NCBI RefSeq assembly: GCF_030386795.1
Contig: NZ_JANUQM010000002.1
Span: 744,001 to 808,000 of the forward strand
Direction of reading: 5' to 3'
DNA length: 64,000 bases
From: Streptomyces sp. S.PNR 29
Lineage (GTDB): Bacteria > Actinomycetota > Actinomycetes > Streptomycetales > Streptomycetaceae
Positions 24,732 through 33,769 of the stretch are shown here, piece after piece (position 1 is the stretch's first letter; each line of letters starts with the position of its first letter). The position numbers and the translations under genes are program-made. The notes under the pieces are model-generated. The model had not been told where the DNA came from. It worked only from the letters and a program-made list of their open reading frames with translations, and ran no database searches.

Positions 24732-24755
24732 GGCCCGCGCCTTCGGGTGCGGGCC
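24732..24755 (+). terminator. rsr terminator with UUCG tetraloop
   Basis: GGCCCGCGCC and GGTGCGGGCC pair over 10 bp (one G-U) around TTCG, 9 bp after the rsr stop, followed by TTGTCC. Confidence 0.75.
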
Positions 24756-24770
24756 TTGTCCGGCCCCTGG

Positions 24771-24789
24771 CTGACATCTAACATTTCAG
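24771..24789. promoter_or_regulatory. Palindromic operator at the GntR gene start
   Basis: CTGA and TCAG arms frame an AT-rich 19-bp dyad, symmetric at most positions, ending 3 bp before the GTG start. A TAACAT box inside it could serve as -10 for a leaderless mRNA. Likely autoregulatory site of the GntR protein. Confidence 0.55.
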
Positions 24790-24792
24790 CGC

Positions 24793-25434
24793 GTGGAGGC
24801 CATCCGACCCGTGCGCCGCACCCTGCTCAGGGACCGCGCCTACGAGGTGATCCGGGACGCCATCGTCACCGGGGAGATCGAACCCGGCGCGGTGGTGCGC
24901 GACGCCGACCTCGCCGAGCGGCTCGGGCTGTCCCGGGCGCCGGTGCGCGAGGCGTTCTCACGGCTCGTCGACGAGGGGCTGCTGGAGAGCAAGCCGCAGA
25001 GCTACACACGGGTCACTCCGGTCGTGGCCTCCGACGTCAGGGACGCCGCCGCCGTGGTCGGTGCCATGCACGAGCTGGTCGCACGGGTCGCCGTGCCCCG
25101 GCTGTTCGCGGCGGACATCGAGGCGATGCGCACGGCCAACGAGCGGTTCGCGACCGCCGTCCGGGCCGGCGACGTGGACGCCGCCCTGCACGCCGACGAC
25201 GACCTGCACGACGTCCTCGTCCGGGTCAGCGGCAACCGCGCCGCCGCCGCGACGATCGCCCGCTACACCCCGCTCATCCGCCGCCTGGAACGGCGGCGCT
25301 TCGGCGAGGGCGGCAGCTGCCGTTCGGCGGGGCTGCACGAGCGGCTGATCGAAGCCTGTGCGGCCGGTGACGTGGGCGAGGCGGTCCGCGTGACGGCGGA
25401 GATCTGGCGGGGGCTCGAAGAGCAGGCCGACTAG
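24793..25434 (+). CDS. GntR-family (FCD) regulator next to ACC deaminase
   Basis: 213 residues: winged helix at about 10-75 ([36 protein letters not shown]) and an FCD ligand domain with metal-ligand-like His residues in DDDLHDVL and GLHERLIE. GntR genes are known neighbours and regulators of acdS in actinobacteria. acdS follows after 20 bp, so both probably share the promoter at the 24771-24789 dyad. No ribosome site precedes GTG 24793, consistent with leaderless translation. Confidence 0.88.
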   Translation: MEAIRPVRRTLLRDRAYEVIRDAIVTGEIEPGAVVRDADLAERLGLSRAPVREAFSRLVDEGLLESKPQSYTRVTPVVASDVRDAAAVVGAMHELVARVAVPRLFAADIEAMRTANERFATAVRAGDVDAALHADDDLHDVLVRVSGNRAAAATIARYTPLIRRLERRRFGEGGSCRSAGLHERLIEACAAGDVGEAVRVTAEIWRGLEEQAD

Positions 25435-25454
25435 ACCCGACCCCGGGAGGACGC

Positions 25455-26471
25455 ATGTCCCTTTCCTCGTACGAGCGTTACCCGCTGCTGTTCGGTCCCT
25501 CGCCCGTGCACGCGCTGCCGCGCCTGACCGAACACCTGGGCGGCGCCTCCCTGTGGGCCAAGCGGGAGGACTGCAACTCCGGCATCGCGTACGGCGGGAA
25601 CAAGACCCGCAAGCTGGAGTACCTGGTCGCCGACGCGCTCGCCCAGGGCTGCGACACGCTCGTCTCGATCGGCGGGGTGCAGTCCAACCACACCCGCCAG
25701 GTCGCCGCCGTGGCCGCCCACGCCGGGCTGAAGTGCGTGCTGGTGCAGGAGAGCTGGGTGGACTGGCCCGATGCCGTGTACGACAAGGTCGGCAACATCC
25801 TGATCAGCCGCCTCGCGGGGGCCGACGTACGGCTGGTGAAGGCCGGGTTCGGCATCGGCTTCAAGGAGAGCTGGGAGCAGGCGCTGAGGGAGGTCGAGGA
25901 GGCGGGCGGCAAGCCGTACGCCATCCCGGCCGGAGCCTCCGACCATCCGCTCGGCGGCCTCGGTTTCGCGCGCTGGGCGTACGAAGTGGCCGAGCAGGAG
26001 CGGGAGTCGGACGTCTTCTTCGACACCGTGATCGTCTGCTCGGTGACCGGGTCGACCCAGGCCGGCATGGTCGCCGGCTTCCGTGCACTTGAGGAGGCGG
26101 GTGGGCGGCCGCGACGGGTCATCGGCATCGATGCCTCCGCGAACCCCGCCCGCACTCGGGAGCAGATCGCGCGGATCGCCCACCGCACCGGGCGATGCAT
26201 AGGTGTGCAGGGCGAGTTGACGGAGGCGGACGTCGAACTGGACGAGCGGTACCACGCGGGCACGTACGGCATCCCCGACGAGACGACACTGGACGCGATG
26301 CGGCTCGCGGCGCGGACGGAGGGCATGGTCACCGACCCCGTGTACGAGGGGAAGTCGATGGCCGGGCTGATCGACCTGGTGTCCCGGGGCGAGATCGGGC
26401 GGGACTCGACGGTGCTCTACGCCCACCTCGGCGGGCAGCCCGCGCTCAACGGGTACAGCGCGCTGTTCTAG
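25455..26471 (+). CDS. acdS: 1-aminocyclopropane-1-carboxylate (ACC) deaminase
   Basis: 338-residue PLP enzyme of the tryptophan-synthase-beta fold that cleaves the ethylene precursor ACC to 2-oxobutyrate and ammonia. PLP lysine Lys50 lies in [12 protein letters not shown]. The residues that separate ACC deaminase from D-cysteine desulfhydrase are kept: Tyr297-Glu298 in DPVYEGKSM (Glu295 in Pseudomonas numbering) and Leu325 in YAHLGGQP (Leu322). GGGAGGA precedes ATG 25455. In plant-associated bacteria this lowers plant ethylene; a GntR regulator is encoded just upstream. Confidence 0.94.
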   Translation: MSLSSYERYPLLFGPSPVHALPRLTEHLGGASLWAKREDCNSGIAYGGNKTRKLEYLVADALAQGCDTLVSIGGVQSNHTRQVAAVAAHAGLKCVLVQESWVDWPDAVYDKVGNILISRLAGADVRLVKAGFGIGFKESWEQALREVEEAGGKPYAIPAGASDHPLGGLGFARWAYEVAEQERESDVFFDTVIVCSVTGSTQAGMVAGFRALEEAGGRPRRVIGIDASANPARTREQIARIAHRTGRCIGVQGELTEADVELDERYHAGTYGIPDETTLDAMRLAARTEGMVTDPVYEGKSMAGLIDLVSRGEIGRDSTVLYAHLGGQPALNGYSALF

Positions 26472-26592
26472 GCCCTGCGACGCCGGGATGATTCAAACGA
26501 CAGGGCCTGGGTGGCAGGTCCCGGCCGTGGGCTCTCCCCGAGGGTGTCGGATACGATGCGGAGAGGGCCCCCGGTTTGCAAGGAGTGGCGGG

Positions 26593-27171
26593 ATGACGCA
26601 GCCCAGGCCCATGCGTGCGGACGCTCGGCGCAACTATGAGCGGTTGCTGAAGGCGGCGGCGGAGGCCTTCGCCGAGCATGGGGAGAACGCCTCGCTGGAC
26701 GACATCGCGAAGCGGGCGGGGGTCGGGTCCGGCACGCTCTACCGGCATTTCCCCACGCGTCAGGCGCTGTTGGAGGCCGCGTACGTCGACCGGATCGAGG
26801 CGATCGCGGCTCGCGCCGACGTCCTGGCGGCCGGGTTGCCGCCGGGTGAGGCGCTGGTGGAGTGGCTGAACGAGCTCAGCGCCGGGATGATCCAGGTGCG
26901 CGGCCTGAAGGCGTTGCTGGGGTCGGCCGTCACGGACGGCCGCACTGCCGTGGTCACCGCCTGCGGCGAGTCGATGAGGGGCGCGGCGGCAAGGCTGGCG
27001 ACGGCGGCGCAGGAGGAGGGGACGCTGCGCAGGGACGTCGAGCCGGTCGACGTCCTGCGGCTGGCGCACGGGGTGGCGACGGCGTCGGAGTTGGCGGATG
27101 CGGAGGGGAAGTGCATCCGGCGGTATCTGTCGCTGCTGATGGAGGGGTTGCGGCCGGGGCCGGAGGGCTGA
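26593..27171 (+). CDS. TetR-family regulator
   Basis: 192 residues with a standard TetR HTH (ADARRNYERLLKAAAEAFAE; VGSGTLYRHFPTRQALLEA) and the C-terminal domain type often found in SbtR-like regulators (LVEWLNELSAGMIQVRGLK). ATG 26593 follows AAGGAG. It stands alone between acdS and the convergent TerD gene, so no target is evident. A TACGAT hexamer at 26552 may be its -10 box. Confidence 0.9.
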   Translation: MTQPRPMRADARRNYERLLKAAAEAFAEHGENASLDDIAKRAGVGSGTLYRHFPTRQALLEAAYVDRIEAIAARADVLAAGLPPGEALVEWLNELSAGMIQVRGLKALLGSAVTDGRTAVVTACGESMRGAAARLATAAQEEGTLRRDVEPVDVLRLAHGVATASELADAEGKCIRRYLSLLMEGLRPGPEG

Positions 27172-27176
27172 AGGCC

Positions 27177-27201
27177 GGGCGCCCCCTGAACGAGGGCGCC
27201 C
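27177..27201. terminator. Bidirectional terminator
   Basis: Two copies of GGGCGCCC, self-complementary as an 8-bp stem with a 9-nt loop, lie between the convergent TetR and TerD genes. Confidence 0.65.
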
Positions 27202-27223
27202 ACGACGTCGTACGAGCCCTCGC

Positions 27224-28435
27224 TCAGAGCGCCTGAGCCGCCGGCTTGACCATGCCCCGTACCGTACGGGACTTCACGAAGTCGCCCATGGCCGTCATCT
27301 CCCACTCCCCGGAGAACTGCCGGATCAGCTTCGCCATCATCACGCCCGTCTGCGGCTCGGCGTTGGTGAGGTCGAAACGGACGAGTTCCTCGCCGGTCGC
27401 GGCGTCCAGGAGGCGGCAGTAGGCCTTGGCGACCTCGGTGAACTTCTGGCCGGAGAAGGAGTTGACCGTGAAGACGAGCCCGGTCACGTCCTGCGGAAGA
27501 CGGCCGAGGTCCACGGTGATCACCTCGTCGTCGCCCCCGCCCTCGCCGGTGAGGTTGTCGCCGGAGTGGCGGATCGCGCCGTTGACGATCTGGAGCTTGC
27601 CGAAGTAGCAGCTGTCGATGTGGTTGCGCTGCGGGCCGTAGGCGATGACCGACGCGTCGAGGTCGATGTCCTTGCCGCGGTACGCCGGCTCCCAGCCGAG
27701 GCCCATCTGGACCTGGGAGAGGAGGGGGCGGCCGCCCTTGACGAGGGAGACGGTCTGGTTCTTCTGGAGGCTGACCCGGCCCTTGTCGAGGTTGATCTTC
27801 CCGGTGCCCGGGGCGGTGGCCGGTGCCGGGGGTGCGGCGGGCGGGGCCGGCGGAGTCACCGGCGGCTGCGTGGCGGCGGGCGGAGGGGCGACCGGCTGCG
27901 GCGGGGCCGTCGGCTGGGGCGGGGCGGCAGCCGGTTCCTCGACCGTGACGCCGAAGTCGGTGGCGATGCCGGCGAGGCCGTTGGCGTACCCCTGGCCGAC
28001 GGCGCGGGCCTTCCACTGGCCGTTGCGCAGATAGATCTCCACGACCACCAGTGCCGTCTCGGTGCCGAGTTGCGGGGGCGTGAAGGTGGCGAGGACGGAG
28101 GTGTCGTCGGCGTTGCGGATGGTGGCCGTCGGTTCGATGCCCTGGAACGTCTGGCCCGGGGCGTCGGGGCTGGCGGTGACGACGATCTTCTCGATGCCCG
28201 GAGGGACGGCGGTGGTGTCGACCGTGATGGCGTCCGGGGCGGTGCCGCCGCCGGAGCGGTAGGTCACGCCGGGGCCGCTCGGCTGGTTGTAGAAGATGAA
28301 GTCGTCGTCCGAGCGCACCTTGCCGTCGGCGGTGAGCAGCAGGCCCGATACGTCGAGCCGCACCGGGGCGGCGACGTCCACCGTCACGCGCGCGGCGGAG
28401 AGAGGGATGTTCGAGCCGGGGGTCATAGCTGTCAT
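27224..28435 (-). CDS. Two-domain TerD-family protein
   Basis: 403 residues with TerD domain 1 (about 1-165; SDDDFIFYNQPSGPGV), a 55-residue Pro/Ala/Thr linker, and TerD domain 2 (about 225-400; GLGWEPAYRGKDIDLDASV, DEVITVDLGRLPQDV, ARFDLTN-type strand). TerD proteins bind calcium through paired Asp residues and are tied to tellurite resistance and stress or differentiation in streptomycetes. ATG 28435 begins MTAMTPGSNIPLSAARV; ATG 28426 and GTG 28453 are in frame and no ribosome site decides between them. Confidence 0.9.
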   Translation of the reverse strand: MTAMTPGSNIPLSAARVTVDVAAPVRLDVSGLLLTADGKVRSDDDFIFYNQPSGPGVTYRSGGGTAPDAITVDTTAVPPGIEKIVVTASPDAPGQTFQGIEPTATIRNADDTSVLATFTPPQLGTETALVVVEIYLRNGQWKARAVGQGYANGLAGIATDFGVTVEEPAAAPPQPTAPPQPVAPPPAATQPPVTPPAPPAAPPAPATAPGTGKINLDKGRVSLQKNQTVSLVKGGRPLLSQVQMGLGWEPAYRGKDIDLDASVIAYGPQRNHIDSCYFGKLQIVNGAIRHSGDNLTGEGGGDDEVITVDLGRLPQDVTGLVFTVNSFSGQKFTEVAKAYCRLLDAATGEELVRFDLTNAEPQTGVMMAKLIRQFSGEWEMTAMGDFVKSRTVRGMVKPAAQAL

Positions 28436-28532
28436 GCCGGGTGAACGATCCACACCGCTTTACCGTTCCCTTACCGACCTCATTCGGCCGGTGCCGAGGT
28501 GTACTCGCCCCCGCCGCCCCTACCCGTCCCAA

Positions 28533-28632
28533 CCCGGGGCACAGCCCCGGACCCCCACCGGGGGGGCTTCGCCCCCAGACCCCACCACGGGCGCAGCCCC
28601 TGGACTCCGCCGGGGGCTCCGCCCCCCAGGGG
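28533..28632. repeat. Cluster of GC hairpins (interspersed Streptomyces repeat)
   Basis: Three short hairpins in a row: CGGGGC-ACA-GCCCCG (28535-28549), GGGGGC-TTC-GCCCCC (28562-28576) and GGGGGC-TCC-GCCCCC (28612-28626). Such clusters are common between Streptomyces genes and here follow the last gene of the minus-strand polyol operon, so they may terminate it. Confidence 0.75.
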
Positions 28633-28636
28633 ATCG

Positions 28637-29626
28637 CTACGGTACGACGACGATCTTGCGGCCCACCCCCGCCGCGAACTGCTCCAGCGCCTGCGGGTAC
28701 CGCTCCAGCGGGATCCGGTCGCTGATGAAGGTCCCCGGATCCAGCACACCGTTCGCGAACAGCTCGGCCGCGCGTTCGAAGCTGTGCAGGACCGCCATCG
28801 AACCGGTGATGGTGATCTCCTGGTTGTAGATGCGGTACGGATCGATCGTGACCCGCGTCGCGTAGTCGGCGACTCCGAACTGGAGGAACGTGCCGGCCTT
28901 CGCCACCCGCCCCAGGCCGTCCTGGATCGCCGCCGCGTTCCCCGTCGCGTCGACCACGACGTCCCAGCCCTGCGGGCGGTCCAGTTCGTCCGGGTTCGCG
29001 GCCGAGGCGGAGACGCCCAGTTGCCGGGCCGTCTCCAGGCGGGACGGGTTGACGTCCACCACGTCCACGCTCGCCGCCCCCGTCCGCTTGGCCAGCTCCA
29101 GCATCATCAGGCCCATCGTCCCGGAGCCGTAGATCAGGACATGGGCCCCCAGGCGGGAACGCAGCACGTCGTAGCCCCGTACCGCGCACGACAACGGCTC
29201 CACCAGCGCCGCGTCCTGCGTACGGACGTGTTCGGGCAGCCGTACGCAGTTCGCGACCGGCGCCACCGCGTACCGCGCCGCGCCGCCCGCCGTCGTCACC
29301 CCGATCGCCGCCCACCGCTCGCAGAGGTTGTTGTGGCCCGTGCGGCAGTACCGGCATTCGTGGCAGTACAGGGACGGGTCCACGGCCACCCTGTCGCCGA
29401 CCGACAGTTCCGTGACCCGCGTGCCCACCCCGACCACCTCGCCCGCGAACTCGTGCCCCGGCACGATGGGCAGCTCGGGCGCGAACTCACCCTGCAGGAT
29501 GTGCAGATCCGTGCCGCACAGCCCGCAGGCCGCCACTTCGACGACGACCTCGCGCGGCCCCGGCGTCGGGTCCGGGACCTCCGTGACGACAGCCTTGCCC
29601 ACGGACTCGATGACGGCGGCCTTCAT
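28637..29626 (-). CDS. Zinc-dependent alcohol/polyol dehydrogenase
   Basis: 329-residue medium-chain dehydrogenase. Catalytic zinc ligands in CGLCGTDLH and PGHEFAGEV, four structural-zinc cysteines in YCHECRYCRTGHNNLC, and a Rossmann motif in YGSGTMGLMMLELAKR. Asp near the end of beta-2 (VDVVDVNPSR) suggests NAD preference. The ATGA overlap with the permease gene places it last in the ABC importer operon; oxidation of the imported polyol or sugar (sorbitol/xylitol/threonine-dehydrogenase-like group) is inferred. Confidence 0.88.
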   Translation of the reverse strand: MKAAVIESVGKAVVTEVPDPTPGPREVVVEVAACGLCGTDLHILQGEFAPELPIVPGHEFAGEVVGVGTRVTELSVGDRVAVDPSLYCHECRYCRTGHNNLCERWAAIGVTTAGGAARYAVAPVANCVRLPEHVRTQDAALVEPLSCAVRGYDVLRSRLGAHVLIYGSGTMGLMMLELAKRTGAASVDVVDVNPSRLETARQLGVSASAANPDELDRPQGWDVVVDATGNAAAIQDGLGRVAKAGTFLQFGVADYATRVTIDPYRIYNQEITITGSMAVLHSFERAAELFANGVLDPGTFISDRIPLERYPQALEQFAAGVGRKIVVVP

Positions 29627-30489
29627 TTCACGGCTCCCAACGACAGGCCCTGGACCAGTTTGTCCTGGGCGGCGAACCCCGCGGCGAGCACCGGCAGGGA
29701 GATGACGAGCGAAGCGGCGCACACCTTCGCCAGGAACAGGCCCTGGCTGGTGATGAAGCCGGTCAGGAAGACGGGGGCGGTCTCGGCGACCACGCCGGTG
29801 AGCACCCGGGCGAACAGCAGCTCGTTCCAGCTGAAGATGAAGCAGATCAGGGCGGTCGCCGCGATGCCCGGCAGGGCGATGGGGGCCACCACCCGCCACA
29901 GGATCGTCGGCAGCCTCGCGCCGTCGATCTGCGCCGCCTCGATGATCGCGGTCGGCACTTCGGAGAGGAAGGACTGCATCATCCACACCGCGATCGGCAG
30001 GTTCATGGCCGTGTAGAGGATGACCAGGGCCCAGACGTTGTCCAGCAGACCGGTGTTCTTCGCGAACAGGTAGATCGGCAGCAGGCCGGCCACCAGCGGC
30101 AGCATCTTGGTGGACAGGAAGAAGAACAGGACGTCGGTCCACTTCTTCACCGGCCTGATGCTGAGCGCGTACGCGGCGGGCAGCGCGAGGCACAGCGTCA
30201 GCAGCGTGGAGACCACCGACGCCGTCGTCGAGTTGATCAGGGCGGGCCAGGGGCCGGCACCGCCGCCCGCGCCGAAGAACGCGCGGTAGCTGTCCAGGGT
30301 GAGGGAGGCGGCGAGGGATGGGGGGTTGGTCGCCGCGTCCGCCTCGGAGTGGAAGGAGGTCAGCACCATCCAGAGGATGGGCAGCACGAACAGGAGGCCG
30401 GCCAGCCACGCGGTGATCCCCAGGGCGGCACCCTGGACCCGGCCGCGGGGCCGGGGCCGTCGCGCGGTGGCGGTGGTGAGGGCGGTCAT
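29623..30489 (-). CDS. Carbohydrate ABC transporter permease, MalG type
   Basis: 288 residues with six membrane helices and the EAA loop EAAQIDGARLPTILWRVVAP that contacts the ATPase. It forms the importer with the MalF-type permease and the lipoprotein encoded upstream, and overlaps both neighbours by four or fewer bases. No ATPase gene is present in the operon; Streptomyces sugar importers commonly share MsiK. The substrate is probably a polyol or monosaccharide judging by the dehydrogenase that follows. Confidence 0.92.
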   Translation of the reverse strand: MTALTTATARRPRPRGRVQGAALGITAWLAGLLFVLPILWMVLTSFHSEADAATNPPSLAASLTLDSYRAFFGAGGGAGPWPALINSTTASVVSTLLTLCLALPAAYALSIRPVKKWTDVLFFFLSTKMLPLVAGLLPIYLFAKNTGLLDNVWALVILYTAMNLPIAVWMMQSFLSEVPTAIIEAAQIDGARLPTILWRVVAPIALPGIAATALICFIFSWNELLFARVLTGVVAETAPVFLTGFITSQGLFLAKVCAASLVISLPVLAAGFAAQDKLVQGLSLGAVK

Positions 30490-31436
30490 CAGCGGGACAC
30501 CTCCGCGCGGAACAGGGACGACACCACGCGCAGGGCGAAGGTCGCGAGGACGAGCGAGCCGATGACGACGATGACGCCGGCCGCCGAGGCGAGGCCGTTC
30601 TCATGCGCCTGGTAGAAGGTCTGGTAGATGGTGTACGGCAGGTTCGCGGTGCCCAGTCCGCCGGAGGTGATGGTGTACACCGCGTCGAAGTTCTGCACGA
30701 TGTAGATCGAGCCCAGCAGCACGCTGAGTTCGAGGTAGCGGCGCATGTGCGGCAGGGTGATGTGGAGGAACACCTGCCAGTCGTTCGCGCCGTCCATCCG
30801 GGCCGCCTCGATCAGTTGCGGGTCGCGGCTCTGCAGTCCGGCGAGCAGGATCAGCGTCATGAACGGGGTCCACTGCCAGATCAGGGACGCCTCGACCGCT
30901 GTCAGCGGCATCTCGGAGATCCAGTCCGGCTGGGCCGCCCCGTCCCCTCCGATCCAGTGCAGGACGCCGTTGAACAAGCCGTACTCGGGGTTGAACAGCA
31001 CGTGTTTCCACAGCAGCGCGGCCGCGATCGGCACCAGCAGGAACGGGGCGATGAGCATCGTGCGCACGGCGGCCCGGCCACGGAACCTCCGGTCCAGCAG
31101 GAGCGCCAGCACCAGACCCAGCACCAGGCTCACGAGCACGACCGTGACGGTCAGCAGGACCGTCGTCCACACCGACTTGCGCAGTTCGGGCGTGCTGAGC
31201 ACCTCCGAGTAGTTGGCGAAGCCGGCGAAGTGACGGTCGTCCGGGTACAGCGCGTTCCAGTCGAAGAACGAGATCACCAGGGTGGCGACGAAGGGCAGCT
31301 GCGTCACGAGGATCATGAAGATCAGCGCGGGCAGCAGGGGGGCGCGGGTGGCCCACGCGCGCAGACGGTCCGGCCGCCGGACCGCCGGCCGCGGGGGAGC
31401 GGTGGCGGCCCGGGTGGGGGGAGTCGTGACGGTCAT
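30489..31436 (-). CDS. Carbohydrate ABC transporter permease, MalF type
   Basis: 315 residues, six membrane helices after a Pro/Arg-rich cytosolic start, and the EAA loop EAARMDGANDWQVFLHITLP. Start and stop overlap the neighbouring operon genes, indicating one polycistronic mRNA running lipoprotein, MalF-type, MalG-type, dehydrogenase on the minus strand. Confidence 0.92.
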   Translation of the reverse strand: MTVTTPPTRAATAPPRPAVRRPDRLRAWATRAPLLPALIFMILVTQLPFVATLVISFFDWNALYPDDRHFAGFANYSEVLSTPELRKSVWTTVLLTVTVVLVSLVLGLVLALLLDRRFRGRAAVRTMLIAPFLLVPIAAALLWKHVLFNPEYGLFNGVLHWIGGDGAAQPDWISEMPLTAVEASLIWQWTPFMTLILLAGLQSRDPQLIEAARMDGANDWQVFLHITLPHMRRYLELSVLLGSIYIVQNFDAVYTITSGGLGTANLPYTIYQTFYQAHENGLASAAGVIVVIGSLVLATFALRVVSSLFRAEVSR

Positions 31437-32809
31437 GATCCCTGGTACTTCTTTCCGACGGCCTCGGCGAGCTTCTGCGACTTGCTCAGGGCGCTGTCCA
31501 CGGACTCCCGGCCGGCGATCGCGGCGCTGATCTCCTGGGAGACCTTGGTGCCCAGGTCGGTGAACTCCGGGATGCCGACGAACTGGATGCCGGGCGCGGG
31601 CCGGGGCTGCACGCCCGGGTCCTCGGGCCTGGCGTTCGCGATGGCGTCCCGGGTGACGTCCGCGAAGGCGGCCGCCTCCTTGCGGTACTGCGGGATGTCA
31701 TAGGTCGACGCGCGCTTGCCGGCCGGCACGTTGGCCCAGCCGATCTTCTCGCCGACGAGCTTCTCGTAGTCCTTGCCGGAGGCCCAGGAGATGAACTTCC
31801 AGGCGTTCCCGGCGTTCTTGGACGCCTTCTGGATGCCCCAGGCCCAGGTGTAGAGCCAGCCGGAGCCGTCGGTCTTCTCGACCGGGGCCGGCACGTAGCC
31901 GATCTTGCCCTTGACCGGGGAGCCGGAGGCCTCCAGGGAGCCGGCGCCGGCCGTGGCGTCGTACCACATGGCCGTCTTGCCCTGGGTCATGTTGTTCAGG
32001 CACTCGGCGTAGCCGGACTGCGCGGCGCCGGACTCTCCGTGCTTGCGGACCAGGTCGACGTAGAACCGCGTGGCCTCCTTGAACTCCTTGGAGTCCAGTC
32101 GGGCCTTCCAGTCCTTGTCGAACCAGGTGCCGCCGAAGGTGTTGACGACCGTGGTCAGCGGTGCCATGACCTCGCCCCAGCCGGGCAGGCCGCGCAGGCA
32201 GATGCCCTTCATGCCGGGCTCGGCCTTGTCCACCTCGGCGGCGAGGTCTGCGACCTGCTGCCAGGTGGGCTTGTCGGGCATGGTCAGGCCCGCCTTCTCG
32301 AAGACGTCCTTGCGGTACATCAGGAAGGAGGACTCGCCGTAGAAGGGTTCGCCGTAGAGCTTGCCGTCCTCCGCGGTGAGGGCCTGCGTCATCGGCTTGA
32401 GGATGTCGTCCTGGTCGAAGGCGGTGTCGCTCTTGACGTACGAGTCCAGGGAGTGGAGCCAGCCGTTCTCGGCGTAGATCGGGATCTCGTAGTTGCTGAG
32501 CGTGGCGACGTCGTACTGGCCCGCCTGGTTGGCGAAGTCCTGGCTGATCTTGTCCCTGACGTCGTTCTCCGGCAGGACGGTGAAGTTCACCTTGATGCCG
32601 GTCTCCTTGGTGAAGTGGGCGGCGGTGAGCTTCTGCAGCTCCACCATCTGCGGGTTGTTCACCATCAGGACGTTGATGGAGTCGCCGCCGGTGGATCCGG
32701 ACCCGCCGGCGCCCGAGCAGGCGGCGAGCAGTGGGGTGATCAGCGTTCCTGCGGCGGCCACGGCGATCAGGGTGCGTGGCGCCCGTCGGCTCCGGCTCTG
32801 GGTTCTCAT
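31433..32809 (-). CDS. Sugar/polyol-binding lipoprotein of ABC importer
   Basis: 458-residue family 1 extracellular solute-binding protein. Lipobox LLAACSG (lipidated Cys about 31), then a Ser/Gly linker and the two-lobe binding fold (VLPENDVRDKISQDFANQAG, YGEPFYGESSFLMYRKDVF, GKTAMWYDATAGAG). The sequence resembles sorbitol/mannitol-type binding proteins. AGGAG seven bases before ATG 32809 decides the start over an upstream ATG at 32830. First gene of the importer operon; the DeoR regulator gene lies 112 bp upstream on the same strand. Confidence 0.92.
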   Translation of the reverse strand: MRTQSRSRRAPRTLIAVAAAGTLITPLLAACSGAGGSGSTGGDSINVLMVNNPQMVELQKLTAAHFTKETGIKVNFTVLPENDVRDKISQDFANQAGQYDVATLSNYEIPIYAENGWLHSLDSYVKSDTAFDQDDILKPMTQALTAEDGKLYGEPFYGESSFLMYRKDVFEKAGLTMPDKPTWQQVADLAAEVDKAEPGMKGICLRGLPGWGEVMAPLTTVVNTFGGTWFDKDWKARLDSKEFKEATRFYVDLVRKHGESGAAQSGYAECLNNMTQGKTAMWYDATAGAGSLEASGSPVKGKIGYVPAPVEKTDGSGWLYTWAWGIQKASKNAGNAWKFISWASGKDYEKLVGEKIGWANVPAGKRASTYDIPQYRKEAAAFADVTRDAIANARPEDPGVQPRPAPGIQFVGIPEFTDLGTKVSQEISAAIAGRESVDSALSKSQKLAEAVGKKYQGS

Positions 32810-32921
32810 GTGATGCTCCTGAACATACATATGGGGGCAAAGGGGGCTTCGGTGGGTGTGCGGTGCCCTGAAGGGTGAGGGCGGGGTTCTGGAAGTCGGT
32901 GCCCGGTGGTCGGCTCGGCCG

Positions 32922-33704
32922 TCAGACGCGGATGACCTGCGGCCCCAAGAGGGAGTAGCGATGGGCCTCGGCCGCGGGGAACAGGGTGCTGGTGACGATC
33001 GCCTCCAGGGCGCCGACCTCCGCGAAGCGGCAGAAGCTGACGGCTCCGAACTTCGTGTGGACGCCTGCGAAGACCGTGCGCCGAGCGGATCGGATGGCCT
33101 GGGACTTGACCTCGCTGACGGCCGGGTCGGGGGTGGTGAGGCCGTGTTCGCGGGAGATGCCGTTGGCGCCGATGAACGCCAGGTCGATGACGAAGCCGGC
33201 GAGCATCTTCGTGGTCCAGTGGTCGACCGTCGCCAGGGTGCCGGAGCGGACCCGTCCGCCGAGCAGCAGGACGGAGGCGTTCTCGGCCTCGGCGAGGGCG
33301 CCGGCGACCGGCAGGGAGGCGGTGACGACGGTCAGCGGCCGGTCCAGGGGCAGCGCTTCGGCGATGAGCTGCGGGGTGAAGCCCTCGTCGACGAAGACCG
33401 TCTCGGCGTCCCCGAGCAGCTCGGCCGCGGCGGCCGCGATCCGGCGCTTCTCGGGGACGTGGCTGGTGGCGCGGAAGGAGAGCGTCGTCTCGAAGCCGGC
33501 GCTCTCCACGGGGTAGGCGCCGCCGTGGGTGCGCCGGAGCAGGCCGTGGTCCTCCAGGACGCGCAGGTCCCGCCGCACGGTCTCCTTGGCCACGCCCAGG
33601 TCGGTGGCGAGCGCGGTGACGTCGACCGAGCCGGTGGCACGCGCGACGCGCACGATCTCACGCTGGCGTTCCTCGGCGGTCCTCGCCGTCTTTGCCGTGG
33701 TCAT
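32922..33704 (-). CDS. DeoR-family regulator of the polyol importer operon
   Basis: 260 residues: N-terminal DeoR winged helix (RQREIVRVARATGSVDV, LGVAKETVRRDLRVLEDHG, LRRTHGGAYPV) and a DeoR C-terminal sugar-phosphate sensor of the ribose-5-phosphate-isomerase-like fold (VFVDEGFTPQLIAEALP, DLAFIGANGISREHGLTTPD). Such regulators answer to phosphorylated sugars. It is encoded just upstream of the importer. TGCCCGTT octamers repeated in its 5' region are candidate sites. GTG 33713 is an alternative start. Confidence 0.9.
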   Translation of the reverse strand: MTTAKTARTAEERQREIVRVARATGSVDVTALATDLGVAKETVRRDLRVLEDHGLLRRTHGGAYPVESAGFETTLSFRATSHVPEKRRIAAAAAELLGDAETVFVDEGFTPQLIAEALPLDRPLTVVTASLPVAGALAEAENASVLLLGGRVRSGTLATVDHWTTKMLAGFVIDLAFIGANGISREHGLTTPDPAVSEVKSQAIRSARRTVFAGVHTKFGAVSFCRFAEVGALEAIVTSTLFPAAEAHRYSLLGPQVIRV

Positions 33705-33769
33705 CGTCGACACCCGCTTCCGTGCTGTGCTGCCGGCTCGGTCGCCTCCGGGGGCGGTCGGGCCGGAGA

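Noticed and set aside
26760..29357. 865-residue minus-strand ORF
   Set aside because: Antisense or out-of-frame to TetR, TerD and the dehydrogenase; composition is Arg/Gly/Pro-rich as expected for a shadow frame.
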